Source: SIG607 sp045592625 (GTDB lineage Bacteria > Bacillota > Clostridia > Oscillospirales > Acutalibacteraceae). From it: a stretch of 54,629 bases of DNA. Under the pieces are notes generated by a model, which saw nothing but the letters and a program-made list of their open reading frames with translations, did no database searches and was not told where the DNA came from. The DNA is taken from assembly GCA_045592625.1 (NCBI GenBank), contig JAZNVC010000018.1, forward strand, positions 1 to 54,629, written 5' to 3'. This document shows, piece by piece, positions 40,454 through 50,489 of this stretch. A program made the translations under genes and the position numbers. Numbering within the stretch: position 1 is the first letter of the stretch; every line of letters begins with the position of its first letter.

Positions 40454-42046
40454 TTAGTTATTAGAAAATTCCGACAAAATAAGTCCTTCATTTTTTTGAA
40501 GAGCCCAGTTTATATTCCACTCGCTCGTGAAGATAAGAAGATATCTGTCCTTAAAGTCCTGCACAAGCTTTGTATCGGAAGTAAGGTTAAGCTTTTTAAC
40601 ATCAATGTTGTCGCCTTCTATCCACCTGATTAGTTCATATGGCATAGCGGTCTTTCTTACATCAACATTATACTCATTTTTAAGTCTATATTCCAGCACC
40701 TCAAACTGCAACACACCTACAACGCCCACAATTACCCTTTCCATACCGCTTTCGGGCTCGTGGAAAATCTGTATAGCACCTTCTTGGGCAATTTGAGTCA
40801 TACCCTTAACAAACTGCTTTCTCTTTAGAGTATCTACCTGCTCATAAACAGCAAAATGCTCAGGTGCAAAGGTAGGGATACCCTCAAAGGTAACCTTGTT
40901 TTTAGCAGAACATACGGTATCGCCAATAGAAAAAATACCGGGGTCGAAAACGCCTATAATATCACCTGCATAGGCTTGGTCAACAATTTCTCTTTCCTGA
41001 GCCATCAACTGCTGAGGCTGAGGGAGTTTCATTAGTTTACCGCTTTGAACGTGGAAATATTCCTTGTTTCTTTCGAACTTACCCGAACAAATTCTCATAA
41101 AGGTAAGTCTGTCACGGTGTGCCTTGTTCATATTAGCCTGAATTTTAAATACAAATGCCGAAAAATTGTCGTCCTCAGGATTTACCTGACCTTCAACCGT
41201 GTTTCTGGGCAGAGGGATGGTGGTATATTTAAGGAAACTTTCAAGAAAAGGCTCTACACCAAAGTTGGTAAGTGCCGAGCCAAAAAATACGGGGCTTAGC
41301 TTTCCTGTTCTAACCTTTTCCAAATCAAATTCAAAACTTGCACCGTCAAGAAGCTCTATCTGGTCAACAAGGTCGGCACGAAGATACGGACCTATAATAC
41401 TGTCAAGTTTTTCGGTGTCGGTAATGTCGCACTCTATAGCCTCCAACTTACTTTGTCCCTTTTTAAACTGTTCAAAGGCAAGGATTCTGCGGTTTTCTCT
41501 GTCAAAAACCCCTTTAAAATCACTTCCCGAACCAATAGGCCAGTTGCAAGGATAGGTTCCTATACCAAATTCCTTTTCAAGTTGGTCGATAAGGTCAAAT
41601 GGGTCACGGGAATCGCGGTCCATTTTATTAATAAAGGTAAAAATAGGAATATTTCTACGGGCAACTACCTTAAAAAGTTTTCTTGTTTGAGGCTCAATAC
41701 CCTTTGCACCGTCAATAACCATAACAACACTATCTGCTGCCATAAGGGTACGGTAGGTATCTTCAGAGAAGTCCTGATGTCCCGGTGTGTCAAGAATGTT
41801 TATGCAATATCCGTCATATTCAAACTGTAAAACAGAAGAAGTAACCGAAATACCCCTTTGTTTTTCAAGCTCCATCCAGTCGGAAACAGCATGACGGGCA
41901 GTGGCCTTGCCCTTAACACTACCTGCAAGCTGAATTGCGCCTCCGTAAAGAAGCAGTTTTTCGGTAAGTGTGGTTTTACCTGCATCGGGGTGGGAAATAA
42001 TCGCAAAGGTTCTTCTGCGGTTGATTTCATGCTTCATATCAGCCAT
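40454..42046 (-). CDS. prfC: Peptide chain release factor 3
   Basis: 530 aa. GTPase that removes RF1/RF2 after termination. G1 SHPDAGKTTLTEKLL, G2 QRGISVTSSVLQFEYDGYCI, G3 DTPGHQDFSEDTY, G4 NKMDRDSRDP, RF3-specific PLPRNTVEGQVNP and C-terminal GVVGVLQFEVLEYRLKNEYN. Full length. Confidence 0.97.
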   Translation of the reverse strand: MADMKHEINRRRTFAIISHPDAGKTTLTEKLLLYGGAIQLAGSVKGKATARHAVSDWMELEKQRGISVTSSVLQFEYDGYCINILDTPGHQDFSEDTYRTLMAADSVVMVIDGAKGIEPQTRKLFKVVARRNIPIFTFINKMDRDSRDPFDLIDQLEKEFGIGTYPCNWPIGSGSDFKGVFDRENRRILAFEQFKKGQSKLEAIECDITDTEKLDSIIGPYLRADLVDQIELLDGASFEFDLEKVRTGKLSPVFFGSALTNFGVEPFLESFLKYTTIPLPRNTVEGQVNPEDDNFSAFVFKIQANMNKAHRDRLTFMRICSGKFERNKEYFHVQSGKLMKLPQPQQLMAQEREIVDQAYAGDIIGVFDPGIFSIGDTVCSAKNKVTFEGIPTFAPEHFAVYEQVDTLKRKQFVKGMTQIAQEGAIQIFHEPESGMERVIVGVVGVLQFEVLEYRLKNEYNVDVRKTAMPYELIRWIEGDNIDVKKLNLTSDTKLVQDFKDRYLLIFTSEWNINWALQKNEGLILSEFSNN

Positions 42047-42117
42047 ATAAGTTCTCCTAAATAAAAGCGGTCAGTTTAATATAAACCAACCGCCTTTTAA
42101 TATTGAAATTTTGACGA

Positions 42118-44319
42118 TTAGTCGTTACGACGCTTAAATCCGTGACGATGTCTGTCGTTGTTTCTGGGTTTTTTGGGCTGGTCGTCCTCCGCACCCTCTT
42201 CAACAACGGCACCCTCGATTTCAACAAGAGCATCTCTTCTGGAAAGATTCAGTCTGCCCTGATCGTCGATTTCGGTAACCTTAACGATAACCTCGTCGCC
42301 TACAGAAACAACGTCCTCTACCTTTTCAACTCTCTTTACGTCAAGTTTGCTTATGTGAACAAGACCTTCCTTACCGGGAGCTATTTCAACAAATGCTCCA
42401 AAGCTCATAAGACGGGTAACCTTACCTTTATAAATAGCACCGATTTCAGGGTCATTTGCAATGGTTTCAACAATAGAGAGAGCCTGTTTACACTTATCAA
42501 TATCGATACCTGCAATATAAACATGACCGTCGTCTTCAATGTTAATGGTAACTTCGCACTGTTCCTGAATAGACTGAATAACTTTGCCCTGCTTACCGAT
42601 AACGTCACCAATCTTAGAGGGGTCAATAACGGTAGAAAGCATCTTAGGAGCATATTTAGAAAGTTCTGCTCTGGGCTGGGCAATACACTTGCAGATAACT
42701 TCATCAAGAATGTAGTTTCTTGCCTTGTGAGTCTTTTCTAATGCTTCTTTAATAATTGCAGGAGTAAGACCGTGTACCTTAAGGTCCATCTGAATGGAAG
42801 TGATACCCTCTTTAGTACCTGCTACCTTAAAGTCCATATCGCCGTAGAAGTCTTCAAGGCCCTGAATGTCAACCATGGTCATAAAGTCGCCGTAAACGCC
42901 CTCATCACCTGTAATAAGACCGCAGGAGATACCTGCAACGGGAGCCTTAATGGGAACACCTGCTGCCATAAGAGCAAGAGTAGAACCACAAACGGAAGCC
43001 TGAGAAGTAGAGCCGTTAGAAGAAAGCACTTCACTTACCACTCTTATTGCATAGGGGAATTCTTCAACGCTGGGAAGAACAGGAATAAGAGAACGTTCGG
43101 CAAGTGCACCGTGACCTATTTCACGTCTGCCGGGGCCTCTGCTGGGTTTGGTTTCGCCAACGCTGAATGATGGGAAATTGTAGTGGTGGATGTAACGCTT
43201 TTCTACCTCTTCATCAAGTCCGTCAAGCTTTTGAGCCTCACTTACGGAAGCAAGGGTAGCACAGGAAAGAACCTGTGTCTGTCCACGGGTGAACATACCT
43301 GTGCCGTGAACTCTGGGAAGAAGGTCAATCTGAGCGTCAAGAGGACGGATTTCATCAATTCCTCTGCCGTCAACACGCTTCTTTTCATCCTTAAGCCAAG
43401 CACGAACAACGTGTTTCTGAACAAGATACATAATCTCGTCAAGTTTTTCTTCCTGACCTTCAAAACGTTCGTCGAACTTTTCGTGAACAGCGTTATAAAT
43501 AGGAAGAAGAGCAGCATCTCTAACCAACTTATCATCGGTATCAAGTGCTTTTTTAACGTCTTCAATACAGAATGCTTCAATCTCTTCCATAATAGCAGGA
43601 TCGGGATCGTTAGACTGGAATTCAAATTTAGCTTTACCGATTTCGGCTACAATGCCGTTAATAAATTCAACAACCTTTACGTTAGCCTCGTGACCAGCCA
43701 TAATAGCGTCGAACATTACGTCGTCAGGGATTTCATTAGCACCTGCTTCAATCATAGCAACAAGGTCAGCAGTAGAAGAAACGGTAAGGTCAAGGGTAGT
43801 GGTCTTTCTTTGTTCAAGGGTGGGGTTGATAACGATTTGGCCGTCAACAATACCAACGTTTACAGAGGAAATAGGACCTGCCCAGGGGATATCGGAAATA
43901 GCAATAGCGGCAGAAACACCGATAGCTGCGGCTATTTGAGGGTCACAGTCGGGGTCAACACACATAACTGTAGCAACTACAGAACAGTCATTTCTCATAT
44001 CCTTGGGGAAAAGAGGACGGATAGGACGGTCAATACAACGTGAAGCAAGAATAGCCTTATCGGTAGCCTTACCTTCTCTTCTTGTAAAGGAACCGGGGAA
44101 ACGTCCAACAGAATACATTTTTTCTTCATAGTCAACCGAAAGGGGAAAGAAATCAACGCCCTCTCTGGGTTTTGCAGATGCGGTTACGGTACAAAGAACT
44201 CTTGTGTCACCGTAGGATGCCATAACAGCGGCATTAGCAAGCTGAGCCATTTTGCCTGTTTCAATCTTTAAAGGTCTGCCTGCAAGTGTGGTTTCATAAA
44301 CCTTGTAATTTTCGAACAT
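42118..44319 (-). CDS. pnp: Polynucleotide phosphorylase
   Basis: 733 aa from ATG 44319 behind AAGGAGGT (a longer frame starts before the ribosome site). 3'-5' exoribonuclease: first RNase PH domain (GDTRVLCTVTA, SVGRFPGSFTRREGKATDKA), second RNase PH domain with PRVHGTGMFTRGQTQ and FPSFSVGETKPSRGPGRREI, catalytic Asp region GDMDFKVAGTKEGITSIQMD, KH domain (VIGKQGKVIQSIQEQ) and S1 domain (GKVTRLMSFGAFVEIAPGKEG), then an acidic and basic tail. Downstream of rpsO as in most bacteria. Confidence 0.97.
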   Translation of the reverse strand: MFENYKVYETTLAGRPLKIETGKMAQLANAAVMASYGDTRVLCTVTASAKPREGVDFFPLSVDYEEKMYSVGRFPGSFTRREGKATDKAILASRCIDRPIRPLFPKDMRNDCSVVATVMCVDPDCDPQIAAAIGVSAAIAISDIPWAGPISSVNVGIVDGQIVINPTLEQRKTTTLDLTVSSTADLVAMIEAGANEIPDDVMFDAIMAGHEANVKVVEFINGIVAEIGKAKFEFQSNDPDPAIMEEIEAFCIEDVKKALDTDDKLVRDAALLPIYNAVHEKFDERFEGQEEKLDEIMYLVQKHVVRAWLKDEKKRVDGRGIDEIRPLDAQIDLLPRVHGTGMFTRGQTQVLSCATLASVSEAQKLDGLDEEVEKRYIHHYNFPSFSVGETKPSRGPGRREIGHGALAERSLIPVLPSVEEFPYAIRVVSEVLSSNGSTSQASVCGSTLALMAAGVPIKAPVAGISCGLITGDEGVYGDFMTMVDIQGLEDFYGDMDFKVAGTKEGITSIQMDLKVHGLTPAIIKEALEKTHKARNYILDEVICKCIAQPRAELSKYAPKMLSTVIDPSKIGDVIGKQGKVIQSIQEQCEVTINIEDDGHVYIAGIDIDKCKQALSIVETIANDPEIGAIYKGKVTRLMSFGAFVEIAPGKEGLVHISKLDVKRVEKVEDVVSVGDEVIVKVTEIDDQGRLNLSRRDALVEIEGAVVEEGAEDDQPKKPRNNDRHRHGFKRRND

Positions 44320-44376
44320 AATTTTTACCTCCTTAATTTTCATTTCAGGGGTCTATTTTAGCAATAAATCCAACAC

Positions 44377-44460
44377 CGAAGCCTTCGGCACTCGATTTAC
44401 CGCTAAGCATAAACCGCCTGAAAACTACAAGAAGGCAGACCGAAAAAACTTCGGTCTGCC
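44377..44460 (-). other. Hairpins between rpsO and pnp
   Basis: GGCAGACCGAA pairs with TTCGGTCTGCC (44434-44460); a shorter CCGAAGCCTTCGG dyad lies at 44377-44389. Neither has a T tract on the minus strand, so they are unlikely full terminators. In other bacteria the rpsO-pnp spacer carries an RNase III site used in PNPase autoregulation; that role here is inferred. Confidence 0.45.
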
Positions 44461-44470
44461 GATTTTGCCA

Positions 44471-44743
44471 TTACTTACGAATGTCAAGACGTTTGATGAT
44501 AGAACGGTATCTGTTGATATCAACCTTGGTGAGATATGCAAGAAGATTACGACGATGACCAACCATCTTTAAAAGACCGCGGCGGGAATGATGATCCTTA
44601 GCGTGAACCTTAAGATGAGCGGTAAGTTCGTTGATACGCTCGGTAAGAAGAGCGATTTGTACTTCGGGAGAACCGGTATCACCTTCGTGAGTAGCGTACT
44701 CTGCAATAAGAGCCTGCTTTCTTTCTGCTGTCATTTCTTTCAC
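44471..44743 (-). CDS. rpsO: 30S ribosomal protein S15
   Basis: 90 aa. MKEMTAERKQALIAEYATHE, TGSPEVQIALLTERINELTA, LKVHAKDHHSRRGLLKMVGH, RRNLLAYL and the C-terminal YRSIIKRLDIRK are all family hallmarks. Binds 16S rRNA helices 20-22. Leader of ~90 nt precedes it. Confidence 0.98.
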   Translation of the reverse strand: MKEMTAERKQALIAEYATHEGDTGSPEVQIALLTERINELTAHLKVHAKDHHSRRGLLKMVGHRRNLLAYLTKVDINRYRSIIKRLDIRK

Positions 44744-44870
44744 TCCTTTTTTAATATAAATGGTCCGCCGTTAACCAAGCAATCGGTCTAAGTGAATCCC
44801 AATGGGCAGTCACCGAAAGCATAGTAAACGGTAGCCAATGAATTATAACACAATCCTTTTAAAAAAGCAA
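44744..44870 (-). promoter_or_regulatory. rpsO promoter and structured leader
   Basis: Minus strand TTGCTT (44870-44865), 17-bp spacer, TATAAT (44847-44842). The ~92-nt untranslated leader holds several short complementary segments (such as CGGACC and GGTCTA/GATTGC) and ends in AAGGAG. S15 binds its own leader in many bacteria; here autoregulation is plausible but the fold was not computed. Confidence 0.55.
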
Positions 44871-44877
44871 GTATTTT

Positions 44878-45453
44878 TTAAAATACACCCTTTATAAAGA
44901 TTTGCACACCTATTATTATAAGAATTATTCCGCCAAATATACCTGCTTTGCCTGCAAGAGAGGTGCCGAATTTTTTGCCTATAAATACACCTGCAAAACA
45001 TATTATAAATGTAACTAAAGCAATTATAAGAGCACAAATTATGGCTTTAAATGCATTATATTCGCTAATTGTAAAGCCGGTGGATAAAGCATCAATGGAT
45101 GTAGCAATCCCCTGAATTAAAACACCCTTAAAGGTAGCCGCCTCTATTTCTTGGTCACTGTTATTTTTTATACCTTCTATAAGCATTTTGCCGCCGATAA
45201 AGACAAGAAGAATAAGGGCTATATAAGGAATAAGTTTTTCAAAGGCTTTAAATTGCTGAACTACGGTGTGTACGCAAATCCAACCGATAAGCGGCATAGC
45301 AGCCTGAAAAAAAGCAAATATAAAGGAAATGCTAAACGCTTTTTTAATTTTAATTTTAGGTTCGCTGAGTCCGTTGGCTAAGGATACCGAAAAGGAATCC
45401 ATAGCAAGACTTACGCCCAGTGCTCCGCTTTTAAGAAAAAAACCGAAATTCAT
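44878..45453 (-). CDS. mntP: Manganese efflux pump MntP
   Basis: 191 aa from ATG 45453 (AAGGTG six bases before; a GTG three codons upstream is part of that site). Six membrane spans. MntP/DUF204 signatures with the paired Asp motifs: GVSLAMDSFSVSLANGL near the N-terminus and GIATSIDALSTGFTI in the middle, plus GGKMLIEGI. Exports Mn2+. No yybP-ykoY riboswitch is visible in the 60-bp spacer upstream. Confidence 0.93.
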   Translation of the reverse strand: MNFGFFLKSGALGVSLAMDSFSVSLANGLSEPKIKIKKAFSISFIFAFFQAAMPLIGWICVHTVVQQFKAFEKLIPYIALILLVFIGGKMLIEGIKNNSDQEIEAATFKGVLIQGIATSIDALSTGFTISEYNAFKAIICALIIALVTFIICFAGVFIGKKFGTSLAGKAGIFGGIILIIIGVQIFIKGVF

Positions 45454-45475
45454 AATAATCACCTTATGCCCGATA

Positions 45476-45508
45476 AAATCGCTCTCCGCATAAACCGAAG
45501 AGCGATTT
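45476..45508 (-). terminator. Terminator region between dockerin gene and mntP
   Basis: AAATCGCTCT and AGAGCGATTT form a 10-bp stem with a 13-nt loop. The minus strand continues TTTTA, a modest T tract; the plus strand has TTTGTTTTTT. Probably serves the leftward dockerin gene. Confidence 0.6.
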
Positions 45509-45516
45509 GTTTTTTA

Positions 45517-48500
45517 TTAATAACCTGCAAGTTTTCGGGAGAGAAGTACAAGGTCGATTGCATTAACCTTGCCGTCATCGTTCATATCAGCACCGTCTGC
45601 AATTTTCACATTAATTTTCGCAAGATAGAGCTTCATATCAGCAACATCGACTGCATTGCAAATACCGTCACCGTTGCAGTCGCCGATAGCCTTTTCCCCT
45701 GCTACTTTCATTTTAGCCTTTAAAATCACAGAAGAATTTGGGAAGGTTTCACCTTCAAACTTTTGGTCTCCGTTATACCAACCGTCAAACCACTTGCCTT
45801 CAACAATGGGAGCAGAAGCCAAGGTAAGATTAGAACCTGCTGTTCCATATACACAGGAAATTTCTCCGCCAAATTCTGTACTGTCGAAAATAACGTAAAA
45901 GACGTCGCTACCAAGATTTTTAATATAAACATCTTTAATCTCAACAGCAGATTTGCCCGAAAGTGACAGGGTAATATCACCTGTAGCTGTTAGAGTAACA
46001 GGAACATAACCCTTGTACCATTTATCTTCCTTTGAAGGAGTAAGCACCAAGGAATCATTTACAGTTACGTCAAGGTTACCATTGTTTTTATAAAGAAATT
46101 CAACCATATAACTGCCTGCTGACGTATTTACAAGTTTTGCTGTACCAATTCCTGTTGCACCGCTATAGGAAAGTCTGTCGTTATAGTTTGCCTCATTAAA
46201 GTCGCCTGTATGCTTATAAGATTTTCCTAATGAAGTAATACCGTTTGCAGTAAGGTCAACCCTGTCAGAGAATTTAGGATAAGCATTAGTTGTATCTGTT
46301 GTATAAACATTGGCAACAATTTTTTGAGTTAATGCGGAATCCTTATACCAGCCTTCAACTGCATAACCGTTATTATAAGCAAAACCGTTATCAATAACAT
46401 CACCGTTTACAAGACCTACGCTTTTGCTTGATATGGTAAGGGAACCCGTTTTTGATGTCACATCATCAATAATCGGAACCTCTACAATTTCAAAATCATC
46501 AAAATAAGTTGGAGTTTTTGTATTTGAGGCAGCATAAGCGTAAATCGCAAGATTAGGGTAGGTGGAAAGATTTGAATTTGTTACGGTAAATATCATAGAT
46601 ATAGTCTGCCATCTGCCCGTATCGCTTGAATAAAGGATAACCTGAGAACCTAAGGTCGTTATATCAGTACTGTTACTTGTATTCTTAACAAGGGCAGGTT
46701 GAACATACATATTAACGCTACCTATATAATATCTAAAGGTAAGTTTATAGGTTGTTGATGTTTCGCCGTTGTTTTCAAGTTTTATAATGGGGAAATAGTT
46801 GTTTTTTCTTGTTCTGTAATAGTCGTATGATGCATTATAATAATATTTCATTGAGCAAGAACCGGTATAGGCTTGGTCGGTAGAAGTTGAGAAATAAGTG
46901 CCTTTTCCGGTACCGCTGTAATTATTTTCAAAACTTTCAATACCCATTTTCCAACCTGCATAAATGGTTTTTCCCACATTGTCATTGCTGAGCTGAATAT
47001 CGGTGAAGGGATCGGTACAAGCGCTGTCTTTATACCAGCCTGTGAACTCATAACCCATTCTTGAAGGAGTAGGCAACCTAAGGGTATCGCCTATTACACC
47101 GCTATAAGAAGAATTAGATACCGTTCCGCCATTAGCATTAAGGGTAATACTAACATGCTTAGTTATACGAATGTTATCTATCATAAAGCGGTCGCCGGTA
47201 AATAGCATTGCATAGAACATAAGGAAGGGTGCGTTTGAGTCGGTAGTATATTCCTCTGTAACAGAAGTAAAAGTGCCTGTGGTAAAGGTATGACTTTGAT
47301 GGTACCAGCTACCTACATCTTTTGTAACACCATTTACTTCTTCATAAAATTTACCGTCTGCGTCTCTTGAAGGCTTATAAGAAGCAATTGTTGCTACCTC
47401 TTGTACCGGTGCACCAACAGGTGCATAGCCTTGTTCATCGGTAATTTTGTATCCGTAACCAAAAGAAATTTTTGACGTTTCGTTTGCGAGACTAGTGGAA
47501 TGAGTTTGATATACAAGATAATCAAATTCCACGGTATAGGTGGTCTTTTCTTCAAGAACCAACGCCTCAACACCCTTATCGGTTTTGCGGTTAATTACTA
47601 TACCGCCGGAAGTTCCATAGTTGTTAACGGCTGTTTTTATAGCCTGCATAGCCTTGGCAGAACTATTATTAACACTGCCGCTAACACCGTCATTTTCTTT
47701 AACGAGGTTACTTGATATAGAAGAAAATCCCCAACCTGAAGTATAATATTCTATCGTATTTGTAGGGCTATACTGCCATGTGGATTTCTCGGAATCAGCC
47801 ATATAGGTGGTTACATACATATGCTCTTTATCTTCATAATCAAAAAAAGCAGAATTGGTTTCGGTTTTGCCAACACTGAAATTATCAAGATAAATTTCAG
47901 TGCCTGTGAACATATTAACATAAAGAATAAGGAAAGGTGCGTTACTGGTAGAATAAATGCTTTCCATACTGCCGGTTTTAAAGGTGTAGGAGAAATGATA
48001 CCAGTTACCAACCTCTTTTACGCCGTCATAAGCAGTAAATGTACCGTCTTTGTCTCTTGTAGGCGTATAACTTGCTACTGTAGCAATAGAAGTATTAAAG
48101 CCCGCCACAGCACTTAAATTGGCATCCGTATTCTCTTTATATCCGTAACCAATGGAAAGTTTTTCAATCTCATCAGGAGAAATGGTTATAGTAGTACCGT
48201 CAGGTTTAGTTACATCTCCGTACAGGTGAGTAGATTTGATTAAATAGTCGAACTCTACCGTATATGTAGTGTTATTTTCAAGGATATATGGCTTTGTGCC
48301 AAGAGCATTTTGAGTATTGATAACAAAGCCACCGCCGGTACCATAAGTATTATAAGCACCATCATAACCAGTCTTTATTGCACCAAGCACCTTATTGGAG
48401 TTATTTACAATACTGTTTTCTGCACTTGTTGCGGTTTTAATGGGATTGTCAGCTATATGAGTAAAGCCCCAACCGCTATAGTAGTAGCTGAGGGTATTTT

Positions 48501-48717
48501 CTGCATCAACCCTATAGGTTACCTTATCATCCCTTAGGGACTGAGAACCAACCTTAATTACGCCCTCCTCTTCAAAATCAAAGGTAGTAACGTCATAGTT
48601 TAAAGCTGCTTCACTTTGCAATTCTTCTATAGTGATAGCACTGACACACAGCGGCACTGACATTACCGACGCCATTATAATCACTAAAGATAAAATTATG
48701 CTGACAATTCTTTTCAT
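45517..48717 (-). CDS. Large secreted type I dockerin protein
   Basis: 1066 aa behind GGAGG. Sec signal peptide (VSIILSLVIIMASVMSVPLC, cleavage near VSAIT). Two related ~230-residue units follow (each with YYYSGWGF or YYTSGWGF, a TTYTVEFDYL strand, SIGYGYK/SFGYGYK and a GSWYH/GNWYH strand, then NAPFL), resembling carbohydrate-binding modules. An InlB_B-type repeat (ITLNANGGTVSNSSYSGVIG...GYEFTGWYKDS), a third jelly-roll unit, two more GW-type repeats and a C-terminal dockerin (CNGDGICNAVDVADMKLYLA and MNDDGKVNAIDLVLLSRKLA) complete it. No catalytic domain recognised. It follows the sugar ABC transporter genes but has its own promoter. Confidence 0.85.
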   Translation of the reverse strand: MKRIVSIILSLVIIMASVMSVPLCVSAITIEELQSEAALNYDVTTFDFEEEGVIKVGSQSLRDDKVTYRVDAENTLSYYYSGWGFTHIADNPIKTATSAENSIVNNSNKVLGAIKTGYDGAYNTYGTGGGFVINTQNALGTKPYILENNTTYTVEFDYLIKSTHLYGDVTKPDGTTITISPDEIEKLSIGYGYKENTDANLSAVAGFNTSIATVASYTPTRDKDGTFTAYDGVKEVGNWYHFSYTFKTGSMESIYSTSNAPFLILYVNMFTGTEIYLDNFSVGKTETNSAFFDYEDKEHMYVTTYMADSEKSTWQYSPTNTIEYYTSGWGFSSISSNLVKENDGVSGSVNNSSAKAMQAIKTAVNNYGTSGGIVINRKTDKGVEALVLEEKTTYTVEFDYLVYQTHSTSLANETSKISFGYGYKITDEQGYAPVGAPVQEVATIASYKPSRDADGKFYEEVNGVTKDVGSWYHQSHTFTTGTFTSVTEEYTTDSNAPFLMFYAMLFTGDRFMIDNIRITKHVSITLNANGGTVSNSSYSGVIGDTLRLPTPSRMGYEFTGWYKDSACTDPFTDIQLSNDNVGKTIYAGWKMGIESFENNYSGTGKGTYFSTSTDQAYTGSCSMKYYYNASYDYYRTRKNNYFPIIKLENNGETSTTYKLTFRYYIGSVNMYVQPALVKNTSNSTDITTLGSQVILYSSDTGRWQTISMIFTVTNSNLSTYPNLAIYAYAASNTKTPTYFDDFEIVEVPIIDDVTSKTGSLTISSKSVGLVNGDVIDNGFAYNNGYAVEGWYKDSALTQKIVANVYTTDTTNAYPKFSDRVDLTANGITSLGKSYKHTGDFNEANYNDRLSYSGATGIGTAKLVNTSAGSYMVEFLYKNNGNLDVTVNDSLVLTPSKEDKWYKGYVPVTLTATGDITLSLSGKSAVEIKDVYIKNLGSDVFYVIFDSTEFGGEISCVYGTAGSNLTLASAPIVEGKWFDGWYNGDQKFEGETFPNSSVILKAKMKVAGEKAIGDCNGDGICNAVDVADMKLYLAKINVKIADGADMNDDGKVNAIDLVLLSRKLAGY

Positions 48718-48750
48718 AACATTTCCTCCGAGAGATATCTATACAAGATA

Positions 48751-48779
48751 ATAGTACATTTTTTTGAAAAGAAAGTCAA
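48751..48779 (-). promoter_or_regulatory. Promoter of large dockerin gene
   Basis: Minus strand TTGACT (48779-48774), 17-bp spacer, TACTAT (48756-48751). It lies between the permease stop and the dockerin start, so the gene can be expressed apart from the transporter. Confidence 0.75.
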
Positions 48780-48804
48780 CATAATTTTACTGATTTTATA
48801 TTAT

Positions 48805-49641
48805 TTATCCCTTGACAGCTCCCGAAGCAACACCTTTTATTATATATTTTTGGCAAAAAAGATAAAAAAGCACTACAGGAACAATAGAAAGCATCAACAT
48901 AGCCATCATAGCCCCCATATCAACACTTCCGTAGCCGCCCTTTAAATACTGTACTGCAATCGGAATGGTTTTATAGTCGTGACCTACCGTTAAGTAGGGC
49001 AAAAGATAGTCGTTCCATATCCACATTGTATCAAGTATTGCAATAGTTATTGCCGTAGGTTTTAAAAGAGGCAGTACCACAAGAAAAAAGGTTTGCAGGG
49101 GACTGCATCCGTCAATGGTTGCCGCCTCCTCTATACTAAGAGGTACAGATTTAATAAAGCCCACAAACATAAAGGTAGAGAGTCCTGCACCAAAGCCAAG
49201 ATATATAACAATAAGCCCCAAAGGATTATCCAACCTTAAAAGGTTAGCCATCTTTGACATTGTAAACATTACCATCTGAAAGGGCACTATCATAGAAAAA
49301 AGCAAACAAAAGTAAAAAATTTTATTAAAGGTGCCCTTTACCCTTACAATATACCATGCGGTCATAGAGGTAAAAAGAAGTATTGCTCCAACGCTTAGTA
49401 CCGTTACAAACAGCGACCAGAAGAAAGCCGAGGGAAACCCCGTTGATTTAATTCCAGTAATATAATTCTCGATTCCTGCAAAGGTCTCTTTTAACGGTAG
49501 ACTAAAGGGAGAGGTGCTTATATTAAATTTTGTTTTAAAGGAATTTATAAGCACTATTATTACTGGGAAAAGAAATACTGCAGCAAAAATACAAAGCAGT
49601 ACCAAAAATACGGTGTCAAGGATTTTATTTTGTTTTTCCAT
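48805..49641 (-). CDS. Carbohydrate ABC transporter permease (MalG-type)
   Basis: 278 aa, six spans. The EAA loop reads EEAATIDGCSPLQTFF followed by VLPLLKP, and the C-terminus KYIIKGVASGAVKG is typical of the CUT1 family. It overlaps the MalF-type gene by 1 bp. No ATPase gene is in the operon; a shared MsmK-type ATPase elsewhere probably energises it. Substrate unknown. Confidence 0.93.
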   Translation of the reverse strand: MEKQNKILDTVFLVLLCIFAAVFLFPVIIVLINSFKTKFNISTSPFSLPLKETFAGIENYITGIKSTGFPSAFFWSLFVTVLSVGAILLFTSMTAWYIVRVKGTFNKIFYFCLLFSMIVPFQMVMFTMSKMANLLRLDNPLGLIVIYLGFGAGLSTFMFVGFIKSVPLSIEEAATIDGCSPLQTFFLVVLPLLKPTAITIAILDTMWIWNDYLLPYLTVGHDYKTIPIAVQYLKGGYGSVDMGAMMAMLMLSIVPVVLFYLFCQKYIIKGVASGAVKG

Positions 49642-50486
49642 TATGCTTCCTGCTCCTTTTTGCTTGTTATATAAAGTTGGAGAAGTGAAATAATAGCAAC
49701 CAAAAGGAAGAAAACCACCGCTTTTGCCTGACCTATTCCCTCATAACCTACCCTGCCGTAAAAGGTTTCGTAAATATCTAAAGCCAACATACGCGTTTTC
49801 CCTGCAGGAGCACCTGCAGTCAGTGCTAAGTTCTGGTCAAAAAGTTTAAAGGAGTTTGTTACGGTTAAAAACAGGCAAATTGTAATGGACGGCATAACCG
49901 ACGGAATAATAATTTTGCGAAGCAATGTGGGATAGGAAGCTCCGTCAACCTTTGCAGCCTCTAAAAGCTGAGTAGGAATATTCTGTATCCCCGCTATATA
50001 GATTATCATCATATAACCTATCATCTGCCAGTTCATAAGAGCAACAAGCCCTAAAAAGCCGAAGGATGCATCGCTGGTTATTGAGTATCCGTATTTTAAA
50101 AGGATACCGTTTATAATTAACTGCCAGATATAACCCAGCACTATACCGCCTATCAGATTAGGCATAAAGAAGACAGTTCTAAAAAAATTGGTTCCTCTGA
50201 TTTTTCCGGTTAGCAAAAGTGCCAAGCCAAAGGCTATAAGATTAACCGTTATTACCGACACCACTGCAAAAAGAAAGGTGAAAAGAAAGGAATATCCGAA
50301 TTCCCTATCGGTCAGTATAGCTTTATAATTATCAAGTCCCACAAAGGTTGCATCCGAAACGGTTGTAAAGGAAGTAAACGACAGATAAATTCCCGCTATA
50401 AAGGGTATCAAAAACACTATGGTAAATGCTACCAAAGTAGGCAACGCAAATATCGGAAAATATTTACGTAGATTTTTTCCTTGCAC
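49641..50486 (-). CDS. Carbohydrate ABC transporter permease (MalF-type)
   Basis: 281 aa, six spans; EAA loop LLEAAKVDGASYPTLLRKII. Typical opening FPIFALPTLVAFTIVFLIPF and LYLSFTSFT-like segment (IYLSFTSFT). Three bases after the binding-protein gene, so one operon. Confidence 0.93.
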   Translation of the reverse strand: MQGKNLRKYFPIFALPTLVAFTIVFLIPFIAGIYLSFTSFTTVSDATFVGLDNYKAILTDREFGYSFLFTFLFAVVSVITVNLIAFGLALLLTGKIRGTNFFRTVFFMPNLIGGIVLGYIWQLIINGILLKYGYSITSDASFGFLGLVALMNWQMIGYMMIIYIAGIQNIPTQLLEAAKVDGASYPTLLRKIIIPSVMPSITICLFLTVTNSFKLFDQNLALTAGAPAGKTRMLALDIYETFYGRVGYEGIGQAKAVVFFLLVAIISLLQLYITSKKEQEA

Positions 50487-50489
50487 TCG

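Noticed and set aside
42142..44043. Long frames on the plus strand opposite pnp
   Set aside because: They mirror codon structure of the highly conserved pnp, show low-complexity shadow composition, and lack ribosome sites.
45454..45516. yybP-ykoY manganese riboswitch before mntP
   Set aside because: The spacer is only ~60 bp, mostly a terminator hairpin, with no conserved aptamer elements.
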